Assembly: GCA_905214525.1 (NCBI GenBank)
Contig: CAJMMN010000001.1
Coordinates: forward strand, 62,001-126,000
DNA: 64,000 nt
Direction of reading: 5' to 3'
Source of the DNA: an uncultured bacterium
Lineage (GTDB): Bacteria; Actinomycetota; Coriobacteriia; Coriobacteriales; Coriobacteriaceae
The notes below the pieces were generated by a model that did not search any database, was not told where the DNA came from, and saw nothing but the letters and a program-made list of their open reading frames with translations. This document shows, one piece after another, positions 8,466 to 16,044 of this stretch. The position numbers were made by a program, and so were the translations under genes. Each line of letters opens with the position of its first letter. Within the stretch, counting starts at the first letter, position 1.

Positions 8466-9485
8466 GTGGGCTATCGGGATTCATGTGATGATTTGCGTGA
8501 GGTTCGTTGGGGCGTTTTGGGCGCTGGGCACATTTCGCATCGATTTGCATCGTCGCTCAAGAAGGTCGACGAGGCACGGCTGGTGGCTGCGGCCGGCCGC
8601 ACTCCTGCACATGTCGAGGAATTTTGTCGAGCGTTTTCGATTGATGCCGCGCACAGTTATGCCACGGCTGACGATAGCGGCGATGCGGCTTATGATGCGT
8701 TGATTGCCGATCCCGATGTCGATGCAATCTACTTGGCTTTTCCACATGGCATGCATGCGCATTGGGCTTGTCGGGCACTGCGCGCGGGAAAGGCCGTGCT
8801 GTGCGAAAAGCCGGCCGTTTTGAATGAAGAAGAGGCCCATGCGATCGCCTCTGTTTCCCGTGAGTGCGGTGTGCCGTTTATGGAGGCGATGAAAAATCGG
8901 TTTTGTCCGATGCATACTCGCGTGAAGGGTTTGCTTGCGTCGGGCGAGCTCGGCTGTATCGTCTCGATCGAAAGCGTGCAAAAACTCGATTATGGTGAGT
9001 CCCCTTCGAGTTATCTGCTCGATCCGTTGCAGGGTGGCTGTCTATATGACATGGGCTGCTATGCGGTCGGGTGGTTTGAGGATCTGCTTGCGGGTGCGTG
9101 CGATGTTTCGTCTCGTGAAGTTCGCTGGCGTGACGTATTAGGCGGCCGCGTGGATTGGGCCGATGAGATCCATATGAGTGTCGGCGGTATACCCATTCAT
9201 ATGGTGTGCGACGGCAAAGCAGCATATGAAAGCCGCTTAATGATTGCTTGCGAACGGGGTTCGGTGGAAATCGAGCGCCTTCATCGCCCCGAGCTCGCCC
9301 ATGTGAAGTACTCCGACGGACGAATGCTCGAAATTAATGCCCCGTTTGATGTCGATGATTTCTACGGCGAAATTCAGCATGCGACGCAGCTCGTCCAGAC
9401 GGGAGAGCTTGAAAGCCCCGTTATGCCTCTTGCCGCCACGCAGCGCTGCGCGCAGATAATCGATGCGATTCGCTTGACGCTCTAG
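8466..9485 (+). CDS. Gfo/Idh/MocA-family oxidoreductase
   Basis: This enzyme of about 339 residues starts at GTG 8466 behind AAGGGGG. It has the NAD(P)-binding motif VRWGVLGAGHISHRFA and the catalytic-lysine motif LCEKPAVLNEEEAHA near residue 120, followed by the alpha/beta domain typical of dehydrogenases and trans-dihydrodiol-type reductases (about 330-350 residues). No sugar operon surrounds it, so the substrate is not clear. Third positions look less GC-rich than in neighbouring genes. It is bracketed by the two copies of the covarying hairpin repeat (8378-8453 and 9537-9612), which may mark it as a cassette-like acquisition. Confidence 0.9.
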   Translation: MGYRDSCDDLREVRWGVLGAGHISHRFASSLKKVDEARLVAAAGRTPAHVEEFCRAFSIDAAHSYATADDSGDAAYDALIADPDVDAIYLAFPHGMHAHWACRALRAGKAVLCEKPAVLNEEEAHAIASVSRECGVPFMEAMKNRFCPMHTRVKGLLASGELGCIVSIESVQKLDYGESPSSYLLDPLQGGCLYDMGCYAVGWFEDLLAGACDVSSREVRWRDVLGGRVDWADEIHMSVGGIPIHMVCDGKAAYESRLMIACERGSVEIERLHRPELAHVKYSDGRMLEINAPFDVDDFYGEIQHATQLVQTGELESPVMPLAATQRCAQIIDAIRLTL

Positions 9486-9536
9486 GCTGCGGTGCTGGTG
9501 CTCAAGGGGGCTCGGCGGACCTTGCCCCTGATGCCC

Positions 9537-9612
9537 CTTTTATATCTTGCGGTGGAATACGGTCTGTTTGCGCCAAAATAAGGCACCAATAGACCGTATT
9601 TCACCGCAACTG
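9537..9612 (+). repeat. 20-bp hairpin repeat, copy 2 (upstream of nfo)
   Basis: The arm at 9547-9566 pairs with 9590-9609 over about 20 base pairs. The flanks CCCCTTTTATATCTTG and GCAACTGATGAGGGG and the loop TTTGCGCCAAAATAAGGCAC match copy 1, whereas the inner stem (ATACGGTCTG against AGACCGTAT) differs from copy 1 on both arms together. Confidence 0.8.
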
Positions 9613-9629
9613 ATGAGGGGGAGCTGGAG

Positions 9630-10496
9630 ATGCTGACGATTGGGTGTCATCTTTCGACGACGAAGGGCTATCGGGCGATGGGGGAGACGGCGCTATCCAT
9701 TGGCGCCAACACCTTTGCATTCTTCACGCGCAACCCGCGCGGCGGCAAGGCGAAAGATCTTGACATGGATGACGTGGCGGCCCTGCGCGAGCTTATGGAG
9801 AAAAACGACTTTGGCCCGCTTGTGGCTCATGCCCCCTATACCTACAACCCCTGTTCTGCCAAAGAGCGGGCACGCGAGTTTGCCTTGGAGGCAATGGCCG
9901 AGGACTTGCAGCGTCTGGAAGCGCTGCCCGGCAACTACTACAACTTCCACCCCGGCGCGCATGTGGGGCAGGGGACTGATGCCGGCATTCAGATGATCGT
10001 CGACACCTTGTGTCAGGTGATGTTTGAGGGGCAGCAGACGACGGTGCTGCTCGAGACCATGGCGGGAAAGGGTACCGAGGTGGGCCGTAGCTTTGAAGAG
10101 CTGGCGCGCATTATCGAGGGTGCTGCCGCCAGGCGTCCAGAGCTATCGGACAAGCTGGGCGTGTGTCTGGACACCTGCCATGTGAGCGATGCCGGCTACG
10201 ACATCATCCATGATCTGGACGGCGTACTCGACGAGTTCGACCGCGTGGTGGGTATCGACCGCTTGCGTGCCGTACACATCAACGATTCGAAGAACCCCAG
10301 TGGTGCCCATAAAGATCGTCACGAGTGCATCGGCAAGGGCTACCTTGGCAGCGAGGAGTTTGGCGGCGGTATGCAGGTTATGCAGAATATTGTATCGAAT
10401 GGCCGCTTGCGCGCATTGCCATTCATTTTGGAGACACCGAACGAACTTGCAGGTTATGCGGCTGAAATCAAACTGTTAAGGTCATTGCAGCAGTAA
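9630..10496 (+). CDS. nfo: Deoxyribonuclease IV (AP endonuclease)
   Basis: This 288-residue protein is a standard-length Nfo. The enzyme cuts 5' to abasic sites in base excision repair using three zinc ions. Ligand motifs are in order: MLTIGCHLSTTKGY, VAHAPYTYN, NFHPGAHVGQG, LLETMAGKGTEVG, LDTCHVSDAGYD, VHINDSKNPSGAHKDRHE and ILETPN. ATG 9630 follows GGGGGAGCTGGAG. The covarying hairpin repeat lies directly upstream and may shape the 5' UTR. Confidence 0.96.
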   Translation: MLTIGCHLSTTKGYRAMGETALSIGANTFAFFTRNPRGGKAKDLDMDDVAALRELMEKNDFGPLVAHAPYTYNPCSAKERAREFALEAMAEDLQRLEALPGNYYNFHPGAHVGQGTDAGIQMIVDTLCQVMFEGQQTTVLLETMAGKGTEVGRSFEELARIIEGAAARRPELSDKLGVCLDTCHVSDAGYDIIHDLDGVLDEFDRVVGIDRLRAVHINDSKNPSGAHKDRHECIGKGYLGSEEFGGGMQVMQNIVSNGRLRALPFILETPNELAGYAAEIKLLRSLQQ

Positions 10497-10557
10497 TGAC
10501 TGTCATAAAGTGGAGTGTTCCATTCACGTTATGGGTTTGTTTCAATCAGTTTTCTAA

Positions 10558-10586
10558 TTGCGGATTCTTCCAAACGGGCGCATAAT
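10558..10586 (+). promoter_or_regulatory. Sigma-70-type promoter for the amino acid ABC operon
   Basis: TTGCGG (10558-10563), a 17-base spacer and CATAAT (10581-10586) lie about 58 bases upstream of ATG 10644. Confidence 0.6.
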
Positions 10587-10643
10587 ATCCAACAGTTTTT
10601 GCAGACCTCTGAATCAAACGGGGTCACCGGAAGGAGACTGATT

Positions 10644-11504
10644 ATGAAGCTGAAGAAGCTTGGCGCATTTGCCGCCACGGGCGCCATGGCACTCGCCCTC
10701 GCACTGACGGGCTGCGGCTCGTCCAACGCCACCTCTGGTTCTGATGCCGGTTCCAGCAGCTCTGACGACGCTAAGGTCGAGAAGGTCGACGGCTCCAAGG
10801 AGTACGCGCTCGTCAAGGACGGTACGCTGACCGTCGGCACCTCTGCCGAGTACGCTCCGTTTGAGTACAAGGATGACAACGGCGATTATCAGGGCTTTGA
10901 CCTTGAGCTTATCAAGGCTATCGGCGACAAGCTGGGCCTGGATGTCGAGTACGTCAACAATGACTTTGACACGCTGGTTCCGGGTGTCGCTTCGGGCTCC
11001 AAGTATGACGTTTCCATCGCGGCTATCACCGACACGCCCGAGCGTGAGAAGGAAGTCACTTTCTCCGATTCCTACTACATGGACGATCAGGCTATCGTGA
11101 CCAAGGTCGATAACACCGACATCACGGCCGACAACTACAGCGAGGAGCTCAACAGCGCCGACGCTACCATCATCGTCCAGTCTGGATCGACCGCCGAGGC
11201 CTTTGCTCAGGAAAACTTCCCCAAGGCTAAGATCGTTCCCTACAAGGACGCCACCGAGTGCTTCAGCGCCCTGCAGTCCGATAAGGGCGATGCCGTAGTC
11301 ACCAACCGCTCCGTTGCCAGCCAGCTGACCGCCGAGCAGTTCAACACCTGCCAGACCATCAAGCAGGTCAGCACCGGCGAGGAGTACGCCATCGCCATCA
11401 ACCAGGGCAACACCAAGCTCAAGGACGACATCAACCAGGCCATCAAGGACCTGACCGACGACGGTACCGTTGACGCCCTCATGGCTAAGTACAACATCAA
11501 GTAA
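10644..11504 (+). CDS. Amino acid ABC transporter substrate-binding lipoprotein
   Basis: The 286-residue product starts at ATG 10644, seven bases after GGAAGGAG. A lipoprotein signal ends in ALALTGC with the lipid-modified cysteine near residue 23, followed by a Ser/Asp-rich linker. The mature part is a family 3 solute-binding protein: GTLTVGTSAEYAPFEYKDDNGDYQGFDLELIKAIGDKLGL is the classic opening of polar amino acid receptors. It is the first gene of a three-gene importer (receptor, permease, ATPase). A hairpin after it may raise its level over the membrane parts. The ligand is not readable; polar or cystine-type amino acids are possible. Confidence 0.95.
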   Translation: MKLKKLGAFAATGAMALALALTGCGSSNATSGSDAGSSSSDDAKVEKVDGSKEYALVKDGTLTVGTSAEYAPFEYKDDNGDYQGFDLELIKAIGDKLGLDVEYVNNDFDTLVPGVASGSKYDVSIAAITDTPEREKEVTFSDSYYMDDQAIVTKVDNTDITADNYSEELNSADATIIVQSGSTAEAFAQENFPKAKIVPYKDATECFSALQSDKGDAVVTNRSVASQLTAEQFNTCQTIKQVSTGEEYAIAINQGNTKLKDDINQAIKDLTDDGTVDALMAKYNIK

Positions 11505-11525
11505 ATTAATGCTTGATTGCGCGCG

Positions 11526-11552
11526 GGCCCTTTCCGTTTTGCGGAGAGGGCC
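11526..11552 (+). terminator. Intra-operon hairpin after the receptor gene
   Basis: GGCCCTTTCCG (11526-11536) pairs with CGGAGAGGGCC (11542-11552), followed by TTTGCG. It probably terminates part of the transcripts or protects the receptor mRNA, giving more receptor than permease. Confidence 0.7.
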
Positions 11553-11620
11553 TTTGCGCCTCTCTTGACGGAGAGCGTTTCCGTCTCGTTTTGTCGGCAA
11601 CTTCTACGATAGGAGCCACC

Positions 11621-12982
11621 TTGTCTCGACTGAACAAAGGGGCCACGGAGCAGCGTTTTTCACTGCCCGCCTTGCTCCAAAAGCTATCCTGCGTCATGGC
11701 CGTGGCGCTCGCGCTGGTGTGCGCGGGGGCATATGCGCCCACGACCGCCCAGGCGCTTGAGACCGCAAAGATTACTGCCCGACCCAACACCGGTTCGGGC
11801 AGCGCTGTGGTCGGCGGCACCGAGACGCGCATTACCTGGGAAGTTCAGGCCGATGCCGACGAGGAGCTGAGCGGTCTTTCGCTGACGTTTGTCGACGGCA
11901 CGACGTTTGGTACCGATGACACGCGATTGACGATGCTCTCGGGCGAGGACCTCATGGATCGTACGCCCATGAAGCCCACGTGCAAGGCTGACGGCCAGAC
12001 GCTCAAGATCGACTTTGGCGAGACGGCGCCTGCCGGAGGCTTTTTCCGTGTCGAGGTTTACGGCGTGACGTTTCCCGTCGAGGGCGGCGATGAGGCTTTT
12101 AGCGGCACCTACACGTTGGCTGACGGTTCAACCAAGAAGATCTCCAAGATTCCTTCCGTCGAGATTAAGGGCGTGACGGCATTCGATAACTTCCTGGCCG
12201 ACCTTAAGGAGCAGCCGTGGGTCGAGGCATGGAATTCCAACATGTTCCTTCGCCTGTTCCTGAACCCGGTCATTTTGGTTCAGAGCCTGCCGATCGTATT
12301 CAAAGGCTTCCTCATGTCGCTCTCGATCGTGCTCGTGGCATTTCCGTTGGCCATTCCCTTTGGCTTTGCCTTGTCACTCATGCGCATCTCCAAGTCGCGC
12401 ATCCTGCGTTGCCTTGCCGGCATCTATGTGAATATCATCCGCGGTACGCCGGCGTTCCTGCAGATCTACATCGCGTTCTTTGGCCTGCCGCTGGCCGGCG
12501 TCAAGGTTGACGATTATGTGCTGGGCGTCATCGTCATGGCCATGAACTCGTCCGCCTACCTGTGCGAGATCTTCCGCGCCGGTATTCAGTCGATCCCCAA
12601 GGGCCAGAACGAGGCCGCGCGCTCGCTGGGCATGAACGCCTTCCAGACGCTGCTCTACGTTATGATTCCGCAGACGTTCCGCAATGTCCTGCCTACGCTG
12701 ACCAGCGAGTTTATCCTGCTTTACAAGGATACGTCGCTGCTCGCGGCCGTGGGCGTGGTCGAGATCGTCATGAACGCCCGTACCATTGTGGCCACGACGG
12801 GTTCCATTACGCCATATGTGGTTGCCGCGCTGTTCTACCTGGTCATCACCCTGCCGCTTGCTCGCTTGGTGAGCGGTCTTGAGGCGAGGCTTCTGGGGAC
12901 GGCCGAAACCAAGAAGAAGCGTCCCGCCAAGAGCGCTGGACAGGTCGTCGCGACGCCCGCCGACCACATCGCCGGTCTGTAA
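11621..12982 (+). CDS. Amino acid ABC transporter permease with N-terminal extracytoplasmic domain
   Basis: The frame is best started at TTG 11621, six bases after GGAG, giving 453 residues, about twice the length of a normal HisM-type permease. Residues 1 to about 45 look like a signal or first membrane helix (VMAVALALVCAGAYAPTTAQA). Residues 46-190 form a soluble, beta-rich domain (TRITWEVQADADEE, LSLTFVDGTTFGTDDTRLTM, FFRVEVYGVTFPV). The rest is a BPD_transp_1 permease with the EAA loop IQSIPKGQNEAARSLGMNAFQ. The added domain would face outside and may contact the receptor. It sits between receptor and ATPase genes. Confidence 0.92.
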   Translation: MSRLNKGATEQRFSLPALLQKLSCVMAVALALVCAGAYAPTTAQALETAKITARPNTGSGSAVVGGTETRITWEVQADADEELSGLSLTFVDGTTFGTDDTRLTMLSGEDLMDRTPMKPTCKADGQTLKIDFGETAPAGGFFRVEVYGVTFPVEGGDEAFSGTYTLADGSTKKISKIPSVEIKGVTAFDNFLADLKEQPWVEAWNSNMFLRLFLNPVILVQSLPIVFKGFLMSLSIVLVAFPLAIPFGFALSLMRISKSRILRCLAGIYVNIIRGTPAFLQIYIAFFGLPLAGVKVDDYVLGVIVMAMNSSAYLCEIFRAGIQSIPKGQNEAARSLGMNAFQTLLYVMIPQTFRNVLPTLTSEFILLYKDTSLLAAVGVVEIVMNARTIVATTGSITPYVVAALFYLVITLPLARLVSGLEARLLGTAETKKKRPAKSAGQVVATPADHIAGL

Positions 12983-12994
12983 GGAGGTCCTATC

Positions 12995-13747
12995 ATGAGC
13001 GAAACCAATAACTCGAACGAGGTCGTCGTCAGCATCAAGAACCTCCAGAAGGCCTTCGGCGATAACGTGGTCCTGCGCGACATCGATCTGGATGTGCACA
13101 AGGGCGAGGTCGTCGTAGTCCTGGGTCCTTCGGGCTCGGGCAAGTCGACGATGCTTCGCTGCATCAATCGTCTGGAGCATCCCACGAGCGGCTCGATCGT
13201 CGTTGAGGGCGTGGACGTTTGCGCCAAGGGCGTCGACCTTAACAAGGTACGTACGCATCTGGGTATGGTGTTCCAGCAGTTCAATTTGTTCCCGCACCTG
13301 TCAGTCAAAAAGAACGTCATGCTCGCACAGCAAAAGGTACTCAAGCGCAGCAAGGAAGAGGCCGAGAAAATCGCTATCGAGGAGCTGACCAAGGTCGGTC
13401 TTGCCGAGCGCATCGACTTTATGCCGAGCCAGCTCTCGGGTGGCCAGCAGCAGCGCGTTGCCATCGCCCGCGCCCTGTCGATGAACCCTCACGTCATGCT
13501 CTTTGACGAGGCCACGTCGGCGCTCGACCCCGAGCTGGTTCGCGACGTTCTTGGCGTTATGCGCGATCTTGCACGTGACGGTATGACCATGATCGTCGTG
13601 ACGCATGAGATGGGCTTTGCCCGCGACGTCGCCGACCGCGTCGTCTTTATGGACGGCGGCGTTATCGTGGAAGAGGGTACGCCGAGCGAGGTCTTTGACC
13701 ACCCCAAGAGCGAGCGCACCAAGGCGTTCTTGGGAAATATCTCGTAG
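12995..13747 (+). CDS. Amino acid ABC transporter ATP-binding protein
   Basis: This 250-residue ATPase energises the importer encoded by the two genes upstream. Walker A is GPSGSGKST (about 48-56), the Q-loop is in GMVFQQFNLFPHL, the signature is LSGGQQQRVAIARAL, Walker B is VMLFDEATSALDPE, and the switch histidine is in VVTHEMGFA. The length and motifs match GlnQ/HisP-type proteins. AAGGAGG lies seven bases before ATG 12995, which is 12 bases after the permease stop. A strong terminator closes the operon at 13773. Confidence 0.97.
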   Translation: MSETNNSNEVVVSIKNLQKAFGDNVVLRDIDLDVHKGEVVVVLGPSGSGKSTMLRCINRLEHPTSGSIVVEGVDVCAKGVDLNKVRTHLGMVFQQFNLFPHLSVKKNVMLAQQKVLKRSKEEAEKIAIEELTKVGLAERIDFMPSQLSGGQQQRVAIARALSMNPHVMLFDEATSALDPELVRDVLGVMRDLARDGMTMIVVTHEMGFARDVADRVVFMDGGVIVEEGTPSEVFDHPKSERTKAFLGNIS

Positions 13748-13772
13748 CCGCTTTATATGACTGACATAACAG

Positions 13773-13808
13773 AAAACGGGAGCCGGATGTGATCCGGCTC
13801 CCGTTTTT
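13773..13808 (+). terminator. Terminator of the amino acid ABC operon
   Basis: AAAACGGGAGCCGGAT pairs perfectly with ATCCGGCTCCCGTTTT around a three-base loop and leads into TTTTTGTT. The A-run upstream also allows use from the minus strand. Confidence 0.92.
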
Positions 13809-13864
13809 GTTGGGATGCGAATGTGTTTTGGTGCAGAGCTCGTTATGGGCGGAGCTCATTGCCG

Positions 13865-14284
13865 CTAGGCGAGCTCGGCTCCAAGGGCGCGGCAGGCCGC
13901 CTCGCCCTCATCGTCGGGAGCGTCGTAGCAGATGACGGAATCGACGACGTTGACGCCCGCCTCGTCGGCGTCGGCCTTCCAGTTGTCCATCCACTCGCCC
14001 TCGGCCCACGAATAGGAGCCAAAGAGGACGACCTTCTTGTCGCCGAGAACCTCCTTGACCTCGTCCCACATCGGCTGGAACTCATCGTACTCGAGTTCCT
14101 CGGAGCCCATGGCGGGGCAGCCGAAGGCGAAGGCGTCGTAGTCGGCGGCCCTGTCGGCAGAGAAGTCGGCGCAGGGGATGACCTCGGTCTCGGCACCCGC
14201 GGACGTGGCGCCTTCGGCGACGAGGTTTGCCATGGCCTCGGTATTGCCCGTGCCGCTCCAGTAGACGACTGCGATCTTGCTCAT
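13865..14284 (-). CDS. Flavodoxin
   Basis: This 139-residue protein is a short-chain flavodoxin: the FMN-phosphate loop VVYWSGTGNTEAMA is at residues 6-19, followed by AFAFGCPAMGSEELEYDEF and VLFGSYSWAEGEWMD, which contact the isoalloxazine ring. Flavodoxins replace ferredoxin as low-potential carriers, often under iron shortage. ATG 14284 follows AAAGGAAAAC. It is 46 bases downstream of the DUF3793 gene and probably co-transcribed with it. Confidence 0.96.
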   Translation of the reverse strand: MSKIAVVYWSGTGNTEAMANLVAEGATSAGAETEVIPCADFSADRAADYDAFAFGCPAMGSEELEYDEFQPMWDEVKEVLGDKKVVLFGSYSWAEGEWMDNWKADADEAGVNVVDSVICYDAPDDEGEAACRALGAELA

Positions 14285-14330
14285 ATGTTTTCCTTTCGGT
14301 TGTGCGGCGTGCGGCCGCGTTTTGTATGCT

Positions 14331-15035
14331 CTATCGGGTTGCCTGGACAAGTTGTCCCAGGGTGCAGCCCTGTTGATAGATGTACGTAAGGTATTGCGTG
14401 CATGCGCGATAGGAATCGAAGGTCGTGAGCGCCTGCTCAACGTTTGTGTATACCTTCCATGCGCCAAAGACCTTATAGTTTTCGCCGTGCTGGACGATAA
14501 ACTGATGGACATCTTCGTAGGGATAGCCCAAAAAATAGCCAATTTCGTGGGGGAACTCGCACATGCACCCCGTATCGCAGTGCCTATTTCGCGCGAGTGC
14601 GCAGACGCTGCTGTCATAGGCGCTTTCTGCGGCATTGCTGCTTGCCAGCGTGATGCGCGCGGCGAGATGCACCAGGGATGCGGGCAGGTTGTGGACATCG
14701 TAACCTTCGGCGGTAAGCGCCGTCGTGGCGCGGGGGTCGGAGAGGTATCGCATGAGGTCCGCAGGGCGGTACACATAGATGAGCGCTCCGCAGGGGCGCC
14801 AGACCAAAACGCTCATATGGATCCCGAGTGGCTGGAGCTCGCGGTTGCATTGGGCAATGACCGCGAGCAGGCGAGAGCGTCGCTCTTCGATATGGGCGGC
14901 GCCGGGTTTTCCGCCTTGGTTGGCGTAAACGCCGGGATAGGTAAAGAGCGAAGCCGGCTTGATACCTGCGAGCGTAGGGGAGCAGTTGCGCACGACAGCC
15001 GTTTGGTATGTTGGGATGTCAATGGTTCGAGTCAC
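14331..15035 (-). CDS. DUF3793 family protein, linked to flavodoxin
   Basis: This 234-residue protein carries the conserved block CEFPHEIGYFLGYPYEDVHQFI near residue 160 that I recognise from DUF3793 (PF12672). The biochemical role is unknown. Members are often found beside flavodoxin genes in anaerobic Firmicutes and Coriobacteria, as here, which hints at iron or redox homeostasis. A cysteine cluster, HCDTGCMCEF, could bind metal. It is the first gene of a two-gene minus-strand unit with its own promoter at 15075-15102. Confidence 0.8.
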   Translation of the reverse strand: MTRTIDIPTYQTAVVRNCSPTLAGIKPASLFTYPGVYANQGGKPGAAHIEERRSRLLAVIAQCNRELQPLGIHMSVLVWRPCGALIYVYRPADLMRYLSDPRATTALTAEGYDVHNLPASLVHLAARITLASSNAAESAYDSSVCALARNRHCDTGCMCEFPHEIGYFLGYPYEDVHQFIVQHGENYKVFGAWKVYTNVEQALTTFDSYRACTQYLTYIYQQGCTLGQLVQATR

Positions 15036-15074
15036 GATGCTCCTTTCGGGTCCTCAGTTGTTAGCCTAGGAAAA

Positions 15075-15102
15075 CTTATACACGAAAGTAAGCCAAGGTC
15101 AA
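15075..15102 (-). promoter_or_regulatory. Promoter of the DUF3793-flavodoxin unit
   Basis: On the minus strand TTGACC (15097-15102), a 16-base spacer and TATAAG (15075-15080) lie about 40 bases upstream of the DUF3793 start. Confidence 0.6.
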
Positions 15103-15164
15103 CAAAAAAGTTTGAAGCGGGAAACTAATTGACCGAACCGACACGAGTTTGGAGTAAGATGGGA

Positions 15165-15181
15165 ACACCCCATGGGGGTAT
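15165..15181 (+). promoter_or_regulatory. Candidate copper-sensor (CsoR-type) operator
   Basis: ACACCCCATGGGGGTAT is a G/C-tract palindrome of the kind bound by CsoR/RcnR-family repressors (ACCCC and GGGGT arms around a short centre). It lies 30 bases upstream of the start of the HMA metal-binding gene, just downstream of a possible TAAGAT -10 box at 15155-15160. No csoR gene is in the window. Confidence 0.4.
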
Positions 15182-15211
15182 AGGTATAAGAGTTTGGAGA
15201 AAGGGGATCGC

Positions 15212-15595
15212 ATGGACGACGTGCTCAACCCTGCGAATCTCATCGTGCTGGCCGTCATTGCCGTCGGCATGTTTTTTGGACTGCGTCGCATTGCCGCTTC
15301 GACACACGGGAAGAGCTGCTGCAGCGATGGCACGAGCGGTAAGAAGGCCAAGAAGGTAGTGGTTGCGGATACCGATCCGTCCCACTACCCCTATAGCGAT
15401 GAGCTGCTCATCGGCGGCATGAGCTGCGATGGCTGCGCTCAGAATGTGGCCAATGCCCTCAATGCGCTGAATGGTGTGTGGGCAACGGTAACGTACGCGG
15501 ACCACACGGCGCGCGTGCGCTCCAAGCGGCCAATCGATCGCGGTGCTCTCGTGGCGGCCGTGAAGGACGCGGGTTACTACGTCATGACGCTGTAG
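15212..15595 (+). CDS. Membrane-anchored heavy-metal-associated (HMA) domain protein
   Basis: The 127-residue product begins at ATG 15212 behind GAAAGGGG; an in-frame ATG at 15194 would include that site. It has one N-terminal membrane helix (LIVLAVIAVGMFFGL, about residues 8-22), a cytoplasmic Cys pair in KSCCSDG, a basic linker, and an HMA domain (about 65-127) with the metal motif GMSCDGCAQNV. HMA domains carry Cu(I) or similar soft metals to P-type ATPases. A membrane-tethered single HMA could be a copper chaperone or buffer. No partner ATPase is nearby. A CsoR-like site lies upstream. Confidence 0.88.
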   Translation: MDDVLNPANLIVLAVIAVGMFFGLRRIAASTHGKSCCSDGTSGKKAKKVVVADTDPSHYPYSDELLIGGMSCDGCAQNVANALNALNGVWATVTYADHTARVRSKRPIDRGALVAAVKDAGYYVMTL

Positions 15596-15621
15596 GCCTT
15601 GCCTTGGATGCGCGTCCTTGT

Positions 15622-16044
15622 CTAGGCTCGTCCGCGTAGCTCAATGTCCTGGATGTCATCGAAGTCGATGGCGATGTCTTTGAGCTTGAGGAGCTTGAAG
15701 GCGGGGAGCACCTCGTCAAGGATGCCCGTGCGAGCGCGATAGCCGTACGTATCGTAATAGGTGACGCGAACCAAGTCGCCGCGTTTGAGGCCCTCGAGTT
15801 TTTTTGAAAGCTCGAGGGCTTTTTCTTCCGTGAGTTCGCATTTGGGCTCGACAGTGATTTCTTGCTTGCGTACGAGCTCGTAGTATCCCGTGAGGGCGGC
15901 GAAGGGCATAAACTGCGCGGCACGGCCGGCGCGAACGGCGCCGTTAGCGGTGAGCTTGGGGTCGGCGGAGCGACGTCTTCCCTCGGGGTCCGCCAATCGT
16001 TCAAAGGCGGTGGGCGGGCGCATGGGTTGCTTGGGTTTAGGCAC
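15622..16044 (-). CDS. YolD-like protein, partner of the Y-family polymerase
   Basis: This 140-residue protein starts with GTG 16044 behind AGGAGGACATC, overlapping the polymerase stop by eight bases, so the two are translationally coupled. The segment RAAQFMPFAALTGYYELVRKQE is characteristic of YolD-like proteins, which accompany Y-family (UmuC-like) polymerase genes in Firmicutes and are thought to play a UmuD-like accessory role. The rest is a small beta-rich domain (LVRVTYYDTYGYRARTGIL). Confidence 0.85.
   Translation of the reverse strand: MPKPKQPMRPPTAFERLADPEGRRRSADPKLTANGAVRAGRAAQFMPFAALTGYYELVRKQEITVEPKCELTEEKALELSKKLEGLKRGDLVRVTYYDTYGYRARTGILDEVLPAFKLLKLKDIAIDFDDIQDIELRGRA

Noticed and set aside
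15057..15075. DtxR/IdeR-type iron box (TTAGCCTAGG) before the DUF3793-flavodoxin unit
   Set aside because: Only about half of the consensus is present, although iron control would make sense.
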